Below, in pieces: positions 1 to 6,093 of a stretch of 8,433 nt of DNA. Numbering within the stretch: position 1 is the first letter of the stretch; each line of letters starts with the position of its first letter. The translations under genes and the position numbers were made by a program. Origin of the DNA: DATCTV01 sp964400685 (GTDB lineage: Bacteria > Desulfobacterota > Desulfomonilia > UBA1062); NCBI GenBank assembly GCA_964400685.1, contig CAYNVT010000159.1, forward strand, positions 1 to 8,433, in the 5' to 3' direction. Below the pieces are notes generated by a model, which worked only from the letters and a program-made list of their open reading frames with translations, made no database searches and had not been told where the DNA came from.

Positions 1-121
1 CCGGCATTTCATGTTCAGAAACCTCGATTTCCTTCCTTCCGAAACCGGCAAGTGTCATGTCGGAAACCTTGCATGTAAGCCCTGAATAATCCAGCATATC
101 CATATTTGTTTTCCGGGCCAT
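1..121 (-). CDS. ahcY: Adenosylhomocysteinase (S-adenosyl-L-homocysteine hydrolase), N-terminal fragment
   Basis: Only the first 40 codons are present; the gene continues past the left edge. AhcY reversibly hydrolyses S-adenosylhomocysteine to adenosine and homocysteine in the cytoplasm, using bound NAD, and so relieves product inhibition of methyltransferases. The identification rests on the stretch from about residue 18 to 40, which reads KVSDMTLAGFGRKEIEVSEH followed by EMP. This is the conserved N-terminal 'K-V-x-D-hydrophobic-A-x-F-G-R-K-E-I-x-x-A/S-E-x-E-M-P' segment of the family. The ATG at 121 is preceded by a good ribosome binding site (AAAGGAG, 6 bases before the start on the minus strand). 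The gap to metK upstream is only 14 bp and holds that site, so the two genes are almost certainly co-transcribed. The NAD-binding and catalytic parts are outside the window. Confidence 0.9.
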   Translation of the reverse strand, partial: MARKTNMDMLDYSGLTCKVSDMTLAGFGRKEIEVSEHEMP

Positions 122-135
122 TATTTGCTCCTTTA

Positions 136-1296
136 TCAAACCAGATTTTTAAGAGCTTCGACCTTATCCGTCTTTTCCCATGAAAATTCAGGCTCATTCC
201 TGCCGAAGTGGCCGTATCCGGCCGTCTTCTTGTATATCGGCCTGAGCAGGTCAAGCGCTTCGATTATACGCCTCGGTTTAAGCGGGAAAACTTCCCTTAC
301 CATTGCCGAGAGCTTTTCTTCAGGAACAGCCGAAGTACCCCATGTGTCAATCATAACTGATACGGGATCAGCAACTCCGATTACATAGGCAAGCTGTACC
401 GTACACTTCTTTGCCAAGCCTGCAGCCACTATGTTCTTTGCGATATAGCGAGACATGTATGCGGCACTGCGGTCGACCTTGGAAGGGTCCTTACCTGAAA
501 AAGCCCCTCCGCCGTGAGGTGCAAACCCGCCGTAGGTATCCACAATGATCTTCCTGCCGGTCAGACCGCAGTCTGCATGCGGACCGCCCAGGACGAACCT
601 GCCTGTTGCATTTATATAATACTTTGTATTGTCATCGATCAGCTCGGTCGGGACTATCTTTTTAATAACCTCTTCGATGATGCCTTCCTTCAGCTTGTCG
701 TAGCTGATGTCTTCATTATGCTGCGCTGCAACGACAATACCGTCTATTCGCTTTGGAACTCCATCCTTATACTCTACTGTGACCTGAGTCTTGCCATCCG
801 GCCTCAGAAACTCGAGGATGCCCTGTTTCCTGGCATCGGAGAGTCTCTTTGAAAGCCCCTGTGCATAATATATCGGGGCCGGCATAAGTGTCGGAGTCTC
901 ATCGCATGCAAAACCGAACATCATGCCCTGATCGCCTGCCCCCTGCTCTGCAAACAGGCCTTCACCTTCGTTTACTCCCTGTGCGATGTCGGGTGACTGC
1001 TTGTCCAGAGTAACCATTACACCGCAGGTGTCCCAGGAAAAACCCATACCGCTGTCCGTATAGCCGATCTCTTTTATTGTCTGTCTGGCGACACGTTGGA
1101 CATCAAAATTATGTTTAGTCGTTATTTCTCCGGCAACGACAACAAGGCCTGTGGTTACAAGCGTTTCACAGGCAACACGTGCCGCAGTGTCATGAGCCAG
1201 TATCTCGTCCAGAACCGCATCCGATATATGATCGGAAACCTTATCCGGATGTCCTTCTGTTACTGATTCTGATGAAAACATAAAGTCCTTAACCAT
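136..1296 (-). CDS. metK: S-adenosylmethionine synthase
   Basis: This 386-aa protein matches the usual length of bacterial MetK, which makes SAM from methionine and ATP as a cytoplasmic tetramer. Visible family motifs are SVTEGHPDK at residues 11-19 (catalytic His16, metal-binding Asp18), GAGDQG at 119-124 (ATP/active-site signature), and the glycine-rich phosphate loop GGGAFSGKDPSKVDRS at 262-277. GHFGR lies near the C terminus (362-366). All three domains of the fold appear intact. The start ATG at 1296 has a strong Shine-Dalgarno (GGGAGG, about 6 bases upstream), and the N terminus lines up with the usual short lead-in before 'F-S/T-S-E-S-V'. It lies 42 bp downstream of thrC and 14 bp upstream of ahcY on the same strand, with no terminator visible in either gap. 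No SAM riboswitch is evident before the cluster. Confidence 0.98.
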   Translation of the reverse strand: MVKDFMFSSESVTEGHPDKVSDHISDAVLDEILAHDTAARVACETLVTTGLVVVAGEITTKHNFDVQRVARQTIKEIGYTDSGMGFSWDTCGVMVTLDKQSPDIAQGVNEGEGLFAEQGAGDQGMMFGFACDETPTLMPAPIYYAQGLSKRLSDARKQGILEFLRPDGKTQVTVEYKDGVPKRIDGIVVAAQHNEDISYDKLKEGIIEEVIKKIVPTELIDDNTKYYINATGRFVLGGPHADCGLTGRKIIVDTYGGFAPHGGGAFSGKDPSKVDRSAAYMSRYIAKNIVAAGLAKKCTVQLAYVIGVADPVSVMIDTWGTSAVPEEKLSAMVREVFPLKPRRIIEALDLLRPIYKKTAGYGHFGRNEPEFSWEKTDKVEALKNLV

Positions 1297-1338
1297 TCTT
1301 TTCCTCCCTTGATATTTCTGTTTATTCAGTGTTGATTC

Positions 1339-2721
1339 CTAGCCCTTTTTCTGGAGGCCAAGATACTCTGCAACTTTTATAGGATCAAGTTCCAGCCCGA
1401 CAGGTGTATTCCTGTATTCGACGCTTACAGCAATCCCATATTCAGGGGCAAAGCTGTCATCGAAATACATCTGCTGGAAACCCGAGAACTTGAGCTGGTG
1501 AGAGGTTGAATCCACAACGAAATTCATATCCTTATCAAGCATGCCTGCTCCGAGAGCCTTTTTAAGTCCGGCAACAGACTCGCCGCCCTGGGTGCACACG
1601 ACATGTCCATGCCTGTTTGATTTCAGCATGCCTTCCATAATCTCCGTCTCGGTTACGGTAATAGTCATGAATTTGTCTCTGTAATAGCTTTCAACAAGCC
1701 TTTTGACCTTGGGAAAACTCACAGGATCACCGATCATGGCTGCCTGAGCTACTGATAGAGAAACCTTCATCGGGTGGAATTCACCGCTTTCCCGCCATTT
1801 AACGACGGGATCAGCATGATGGCTCTGCACACCGAGAATTACGGGAAGCTCCTCTATTATACCCAGGTTAAGGAGGTCAAGGAACCCTTCCATAACCGCG
1901 GTCACATTGCCTGCATTTCCTATGGGAACTACCACAGCCAGATTGCCCGTCTGCCATCTCATCTGCTGCGCCACTTCAAACGCATATGATTTCTGGCCCA
2001 GTATCCGTACCGGGTTTTTGGAGTTCAGCAGGAACACCTTGTAATCCTGGGCAAGCCTCTCGACAACACGCATGCAGTCGTCAAAAACACCCGGCAGTTC
2101 AATGACAGTCGCACCTGAACCGAGAGGCTGGGAAAGCTGCTGGCTTGTAACTTTTCCTTTCGGCAGCAGCACCACGGTTTTCACTTTATCCTTGGGAAGA
2201 TAGCTCAGGTAAAGTGCCGCTGCTGCGGATGTATCGCCTGTTGAAGCGCATATGCCAAGAACATTATCCAGATTTCTTACCCTGATGACATGGTTCAGAT
2301 AGCTTATGGCGGATGCCATGCCACGGTCCTTGAAACTTGCAGACGGGTTGAAGCCGTCATTCTTAACAATAAACGGTGCGCCGACCCAGTCCGAAAGTTC
2401 AATATTCGCCTTTACAATAGGGGTGTTTCCCTCCCCGAGATAGATGATATCCTCTACCGGAAGTATGGGCAGTATGAGCTCATGAAATCTGAATATACCT
2501 GAAAGCGCGTGAGTGTTTGTGGCTCTTCTCGTATCGAATATATCACGCCATTGGCCTGGCGATTTTTTTTTCAGATTATCAAATCCGGTATTCTCGATTA
2601 TCAGCAGGGAATTGCACTGGGGGCATGTATAAATGAAATCATAGATGTCATAATTGCTGCCGCAGCCTATGCATTTATAGGCAAGGGAACCGCACATCTC
2701 TGGCATGTTTTCTTCAGCCAT
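1339..2721 (-). CDS. thrC: Threonine synthase, long form with N-terminal zinc ribbon
   Basis: Converts O-phosphohomoserine to threonine using pyridoxal phosphate (PLP), the last step of threonine synthesis. Counting from the ATG at 2721 the protein has 460 aa. It starts with a four-cysteine zinc ribbon (C17-x2-C20 and C33-x2-C36), then the fold-type II PLP core. The Schiff-base lysine is K131 in NPSASFKDRG. A substrate loop ASTGDTSAAAA lies at 159-169 and the PLP-phosphate loop GNAGN at 268-272. The overall sequence resembles Desulfovibrio-type ThrC rather than the E. coli form (recalled, not searched). Cysteate synthase is a related alternative, but the taxonomic style and neighbours favour ThrC. 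An in-frame TTG at 2730 is possible but sits only 2 bases from the AGGA ribosome site, whereas the ATG sits 10 bases from it, so I prefer the ATG. It is the first gene of the cluster with metK and ahcY. Confidence 0.93.
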   Translation of the reverse strand: MAEENMPEMCGSLAYKCIGCGSNYDIYDFIYTCPQCNSLLIIENTGFDNLKKKSPGQWRDIFDTRRATNTHALSGIFRFHELILPILPVEDIIYLGEGNTPIVKANIELSDWVGAPFIVKNDGFNPSASFKDRGMASAISYLNHVIRVRNLDNVLGICASTGDTSAAAALYLSYLPKDKVKTVVLLPKGKVTSQQLSQPLGSGATVIELPGVFDDCMRVVERLAQDYKVFLLNSKNPVRILGQKSYAFEVAQQMRWQTGNLAVVVPIGNAGNVTAVMEGFLDLLNLGIIEELPVILGVQSHHADPVVKWRESGEFHPMKVSLSVAQAAMIGDPVSFPKVKRLVESYYRDKFMTITVTETEIMEGMLKSNRHGHVVCTQGGESVAGLKKALGAGMLDKDMNFVVDSTSHQLKFSGFQQMYFDDSFAPEYGIAVSVEYRNTPVGLELDPIKVAEYLGLQKKG

Positions 2722-2738
2722 AGTTAACAAATCCTATC

Positions 2739-2750
2739 AAAGACGTCTTT
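2739..2750. promoter_or_regulatory. 12-bp perfect palindrome in the thrC/purC divergent region (possible operator)
   Basis: AAAGACGTCTTT is its own reverse complement. It lies just downstream of the inferred thrC transcription start, where a dimeric repressor could block transcription. A second dyad, AAGTCA at 2760-2765 and TGACTT at 2779-2784 (13-base spacer), brackets the candidate purC -10. Neither matches an operator I can name. Confidence 0.3.
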
Positions 2751-2761
2751 TGGAATGCCAA

Positions 2762-2790
2762 GTCATATAATACGCTATTGACTTTTTCAA
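2762..2790 (-). promoter_or_regulatory. Candidate sigma-70-type promoter for thrC-metK-ahcY
   Basis: On the minus strand TTGAAA (2790-2785) is followed by a 17-base spacer and TATGAC (2767-2762). The -35 matches the consensus at 5 of 6 positions; the -10 is weaker, with only the first two positions matching strongly. The implied start would be near 2755, giving a leader of about 35 bases. That is too short for a SAM riboswitch. Predicted by eye only. Confidence 0.35.
2766..2771 (+). promoter_or_regulatory. Candidate -10 element for purC (TATAAT)
   Basis: A perfect TATAAT on the plus strand lies 65 bp before the purC start codon. No good -35 hexamer is found 16-18 bases upstream, and there is no extended -10 TG, so an activator or another promoter may be needed. 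The element overlaps the candidate minus-strand thrC promoter, so the two directions would compete for polymerase. Confidence 0.3.
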
Positions 2791-2836
2791 TACTTTTTTG
2801 GCACCCTAGCGCTCTACTACATAAGAAGGAGATCAT

Positions 2837-3730
2837 ATGGCGGTTTTATCAAATTATGAAATTCCTGGTGGCAGAAAAATATCGAGCGGCAAGGTCAGAG
2901 AGATTTTCGATGTGGACGATAACCACCTCCTGATGGTTACCACAGACAGGCTCTCGGCATTCGACGTCGTGATGCCTGATCCTATCCCTGACAAGGGGGC
3001 AGTCCTCAACCGCATCTCGCTCTGGTGGTTTAATAAAATGAATGCTGTTATAAAGAATCATGTGGTCAGTTCCGACATAAGCGAATACCCCGCACCCTTC
3101 AAAGGCGATATCAGGCTGAAGGACCGCTCGATGCTGGTAATAAAAGCCAGACCACTGACAATCGAATGCATAGTAAGGGGCTACATCTCCGGCTCAGGTT
3201 GGAAAGAGTACAAAGAAAAAGGATCCATTTCCGGCATAAAGCTTCCTGAAACTTTGAAAGAATCCGACAAGCTGACTGAGCCGATCTTTACACCATCGAC
3301 AAAAGCTGAAATGGGCCAGCATGATGAAAATGTCTCAGAAGAAGTGGCGAAGGATCTTGTCGGCATCGAGATCTTCAACAAGGTAAAAGAAGCCGCATTG
3401 AAGATTTACAGCACAGCGGCTGATGAGGCCTTGAAAAAAGGCATTATCATCGCCGATACCAAGTTCGAATTCGGGATAAGAAACGGCGAGATAATCCTTA
3501 TCGACGAAGTTCTTACCCCGGACTCCTCCCGTTTCTGGCCGCTTGACAAATACGCTCCGGGGAAAGCCCAGCCGAGCTTCGACAAACAGTTCGTCCGCGA
3601 CTATCTTGAAACACTTGACTGGGGGAAAAAGGCTCCGGGTCCGAACCTGCCTGAAGAAATCATATTAAAGACTCGTGAAAAATATATTGAAGCCTTTGAG
3701 AAGCTCACGGGACTGAAATTCTCATCCTGA
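2837..3730 (+). CDS. purC: Phosphoribosylaminoimidazole-succinocarboxamide synthase (SAICAR synthetase)
   Basis: Catalyses ATP-dependent joining of aspartate to carboxyaminoimidazole ribotide (CAIR), the eighth step of de novo purine synthesis, in the cytoplasm. The 297-aa length fits the longer, roughly 300-aa class that includes the yeast enzyme rather than the roughly 240-aa E. coli class. Visible motifs are the ATP-binding SSGKVREIFD at 16-25, the signature ECIVRGYISGSGW at 110-122, and LIDEVLTPDSSRFW at 221-234. The N- and C-terminal halves look complete. The start ATG has an excellent ribosome binding site, AAGGAG, about 6 bases upstream. It is divergent from thrC and is followed after a single base by the lipoprotein hydrolase gene. 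The other purine gene in the window, purH, is separated by three unrelated genes, so purine genes are scattered here rather than in one operon. Confidence 0.97.
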   Translation: MAVLSNYEIPGGRKISSGKVREIFDVDDNHLLMVTTDRLSAFDVVMPDPIPDKGAVLNRISLWWFNKMNAVIKNHVVSSDISEYPAPFKGDIRLKDRSMLVIKARPLTIECIVRGYISGSGWKEYKEKGSISGIKLPETLKESDKLTEPIFTPSTKAEMGQHDENVSEEVAKDLVGIEIFNKVKEAALKIYSTAADEALKKGIIIADTKFEFGIRNGEIILIDEVLTPDSSRFWPLDKYAPGKAQPSFDKQFVRDYLETLDWGKKAPGPNLPEEIILKTREKYIEAFEKLTGLKFSS

Positions 3731-3731
3731 T

Positions 3732-4688
3732 ATGTACTTGAGAAACACAGTCAAACTGCCTGCCATTCTTCTTCTGCTCTTTTCAATAAACGGCTGCGGA
3801 CTTTTTGCAGGACACATTCCCAACAGCCATATCCCCTGTTCAGGCGGACATGACCATTTCATCAAGGTAAGAGGCGTCAGCTATCACTACACCGAATATC
3901 CTGCCTCCGGCAGGGATATCCTCCTTATTCACGGTTTCGCATCATCTGTATATACATGGGAAAGTATTGCGCCTCTTTTACAGAAAAACGGCTATCATGT
4001 CTGGGCACTTGACATAAAGGGGTCCGGATGGTCTGACAAACCTTCACCCGATGATAATGCAAAATACGACCTTGTCACATTGACGGATGAAGTTATTTCA
4101 TGGATGGATGCTGTCGGCCTCGAAAAGCCTGTAGTTGCAGGTAACTCTCTCGGCGGGGCAATGTGTCTGCTGATGGCTATCCGATATCCCGAGAGCATGG
4201 ACGGTCTTATTCTCATCGATTCTGCTGCATACCCCAATCCTAAAATGAACAGGCTCAGAACAGCCGCTTCAACTCCCGGGGCATTCATTCTGAAAACATT
4301 TTTCAGCAGGTCCATCATGAAAGGTCTTCTTAAATCCGGTTTTTATAATGATGAATTGATTACAGACGAACTGGTTGAAGGATATTATATGAGACTTTCC
4401 AGTAATGGGGCAATCGATGCCCAGATCGCCATAATCAGAAACCTCGATCAGGCTGATTCGCTTATCATGCCTTATATATCAAGGATACCGGATATTTCTT
4501 TGAGAACACTGCTGATCTGGGGAGACAACGATGAATGGGTGCCTGTTGACACCATAGCCAGAGAGTATAATGCAAGGATCAAGGGCTCAAAGCTCATTGT
4601 AATAGATAACTGCGGCCATTACCCACAGGAAGAGGCACCTGAAGCTACATCAAACGCAATAAATGATTTTATTCTGTCAATGAATTAG
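3732..4688 (+). CDS. Alpha/beta-fold hydrolase, predicted lipoprotein
   Basis: A 318-aa serine hydrolase of the alpha/beta fold whose substrate cannot be read from sequence. The N terminus is a signal peptide: charged residues at 4 and 8, a hydrophobic run AILLLLFSI (11-19), then INGC with Cys22. This resembles a lipobox, although Asn at the -2 position is not ideal. Lipid anchoring in the cell envelope is therefore inferred. The catalytic machinery is complete: oxyanion HG at 67-68, nucleophile elbow GNSLGG (Ser139), acid probably Asp267 in WGDNDEWVP, and His296 in NCGHYP. This pattern fits the esterase/lipase, epoxide hydrolase and C-C hydrolase superfamily; Ser at the nucleophile argues against an epoxide hydrolase, which uses Asp. 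The start lies 1 base after the purC stop with no clear Shine-Dalgarno, so translational coupling to purC is likely. The signal peptide supports this start. Confidence 0.88.
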   Translation: MYLRNTVKLPAILLLLFSINGCGLFAGHIPNSHIPCSGGHDHFIKVRGVSYHYTEYPASGRDILLIHGFASSVYTWESIAPLLQKNGYHVWALDIKGSGWSDKPSPDDNAKYDLVTLTDEVISWMDAVGLEKPVVAGNSLGGAMCLLMAIRYPESMDGLILIDSAAYPNPKMNRLRTAASTPGAFILKTFFSRSIMKGLLKSGFYNDELITDELVEGYYMRLSSNGAIDAQIAIIRNLDQADSLIMPYISRIPDISLRTLLIWGDNDEWVPVDTIAREYNARIKGSKLIVIDNCGHYPQEEAPEATSNAINDFILSMN

Positions 4689-4725
4689 CCACAACCAGGA
4701 ATAGTTGAAACAATAAGATCATCTA

Positions 4726-5403
4726 TTATCTATATGCTTCCTGAGAAGCGACAACAGAGAGTATCCACTCTTTTGCGGTCTGGGTTACTGGTTTTGTAGC
4801 AGGTTCCCTGTCCAGCAGGACTTCGGCAAACTGGCGCAGCATTTTGGCAGTTGCACCCCATATAACGCCGTCAGCTGTTTCAAGGCAGAAAAGTTCGAAT
4901 TCATGGCCTTTGATTGATGCCTTCTCCATCATCCAGGCATCATCTGAGAGCACATCGGCAAGGGGGAGAAAAAGAAGCGTCTCTGATTCGCTGTTTATTT
5001 TAAGCTCATATGGCCAGGGGACAATTCCCACTGCCGGGGTGATATGAAAACTGGATATGGTGATATAGTCATCAAGCAGTCCCAGTATTTCAACATCATC
5101 AGGTCTGATGCCTATCTCCTCTTCGGCTTCTCTCAAGGCGGTTTCGACCGGCGATGAGTCATCGGGTTCTGCATGGCCCCCGGGAAAGGAAATCTCCCCC
5201 TTGTGGTGTTCGACGTTCATTGAACGTTTTGTAAGGATGATCTGCGGCCTGCCTTCGATAAATGAGATCGGCACGAGCACCGCCGCGGGTTTGAGCTTTC
5301 CGGCGAATATCTCTTTTCGCCTCCTGTTGCACAGTCTGGAGCTTATCAGATATGCCAGTTTTTCTCTGCTTGCCAACTCATTCATAGCAATACAATGTAA
5401 CAT
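4726..5403 (-). CDS. Nudix hydrolase, CoA-pyrophosphatase (NudL-like) type
   Basis: A 225-aa Nudix protein with the CoA-hydrolase subfamily signature LLTKRS...HHKGEISFPGG starting near residue 56, immediately before the Nudix box. The box core REAEEEIGI (91-99) provides the metal-binding glutamates. As in E. coli NudL, the first half of the box is altered: one-residue spacing differs from G-x5-E-x7-REUxEExGU and the first Glu position is Ser. These enzymes split CoA and its derivatives into 3',5'-ADP and phosphopantetheine; that activity is inferred from the family. The C-terminal IWGATAKMLRQF (181-192) matches the conserved 'W-G-x-T-A' segment. No strong ribosome site precedes either the ATG at 5403 or the in-frame ATG at 5385 (residue 7), so the start is uncertain. 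It is convergent with the lipoprotein hydrolase (37-bp gap, no clear terminator) and divergent from the next gene. Confidence 0.9.
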   Translation of the reverse strand: MLHCIAMNELASREKLAYLISSRLCNRRRKEIFAGKLKPAAVLVPISFIEGRPQIILTKRSMNVEHHKGEISFPGGHAEPDDSSPVETALREAEEEIGIRPDDVEILGLLDDYITISSFHITPAVGIVPWPYELKINSESETLLFLPLADVLSDDAWMMEKASIKGHEFELFCLETADGVIWGATAKMLRQFAEVLLDREPATKPVTQTAKEWILSVVASQEAYR

Positions 5404-5425
5404 ATCGTACGGACAATGAACAGTC

Positions 5426-5455
5426 TTGACCGTTTATGTTTTTGCTTGATATAGA
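5426..5455 (+). promoter_or_regulatory. Candidate promoter, possibly giving a leaderless transcript
   Basis: TTGACC (5426-5431), an 18-base spacer and TATAGA (5450-5455) form a plausible sigma-70-type promoter. Transcription would begin near 5462-5463, essentially at the ATG at 5464. That gene has only AGG two bases before its start, too close to act as a Shine-Dalgarno. Promoter and missing ribosome site together suggest a leaderless or nearly leaderless mRNA. By-eye prediction. Confidence 0.35.
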
Positions 5456-5463
5456 TACAGGCT

Positions 5464-6054
5464 ATGAAGACAACCTACCCCATAGAAGAATTCATCGAAT
5501 ATATGGAAGACATGATGAATGATCTGGACCAGCTTCTTGAAAGCCCGACGGTTGAGAAGAAATCCGCTATAAAGTGGAGAGAGGATACAAAGAAGAAAAT
5601 ATCCACGGTGTTCGGAGAAAATCATCCCTATGTCAGGGAATTCGAAGCGATTGACTTTGCGACCCCGTTCATTGACGGGTCTGACAAGGTCATGTTCGAA
5701 GATACATACAGGCTTGGTCTCGAAGATGGCAAATCATATCTGATCGCCATGATGGACGAGCTTGAAAGCGAATACTACAATGTATTCGGCATGATGGATA
5801 TCGAGACCACTTTTTATGAGATGGGCAAGTACATTATTACAAAGATTGAAGACTCGGCCGTCAGGGAAGACCTCCTTCAGAGGATCTCGATTCTGAGCGA
5901 GGGGCTCGTTTCAGGAGAAATCGACGGCAAGGTCATTTCGGAACAGCTCAGATACATAGGCCAGATGGATAAGGGCCTCTTTAAGATGATTGTTCCGGTC
6001 TTTGCATGGTATTATGTGGGTGCAGACAAATCCGGCGACACGACCCCTAACTGA
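5464..6054 (+). CDS. Protein of unknown function, acidic and probably helical
   Basis: I do not recognise this 196-aa protein. It is soluble in appearance, lacks cysteine, is rich in acidic residues and methionine (about 12 Met), and looks mostly alpha-helical. An N-terminal segment from Trp38 (KWREDTKKK) through FGENHPYVREF (50-60) faintly recalls the 'W-x-R-t ... F-G-x-x-s-x-x-x-x-F' segment seen at the start of assorted uncharacterised proteins; I place little weight on that. A repeat-like acidic region with MMDELESEYY and GMMDIETTFYEMG spans 96-121. Near the C terminus GLFKMIVPVFAWYYVGA (171-187) is hydrophobic but too interrupted to be a clear membrane helix. There is no signal peptide. 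Codon composition resembles its neighbours, so recent transfer is not suggested. It lies 39 bp before purH on the same strand with no terminator visible, so co-transcription is plausible. The start codon is not well supported by a ribosome site. Confidence 0.8.
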   Translation: MKTTYPIEEFIEYMEDMMNDLDQLLESPTVEKKSAIKWREDTKKKISTVFGENHPYVREFEAIDFATPFIDGSDKVMFEDTYRLGLEDGKSYLIAMMDELESEYYNVFGMMDIETTFYEMGKYIITKIEDSAVREDLLQRISILSEGLVSGEIDGKVISEQLRYIGQMDKGLFKMIVPVFAWYYVGADKSGDTTPN

Positions 6055-6093
6055 AAAAAAACACTACAGCAAACCAAAATATAAGGAGTTACA

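Noticed and set aside
2728..2730. TTG start codon for thrC giving 463 aa
   Set aside because: It is only 2 bases from the AGGA site; the ATG at 2721 is better spaced and a commoner start codon.
2722..2760. SAM riboswitch upstream of thrC-metK-ahcY
   Set aside because: The inferred leader is only about 35 bases, too short for any SAM-I or SAM-II aptamer, and no matching helices were seen.
2798..2813. Sigma-54 promoter (TTGGCAC followed by CGC) before purC
   Set aside because: The GG-to-GC spacing is one base short and the TTGC element is missing; spacing is strict for sigma-54.
4689..4725. Bidirectional terminator between the convergent hydrolase and Nudix genes
   Set aside because: Only a weak AATA/TATT pairing with mismatches is present and no GC-rich stem.
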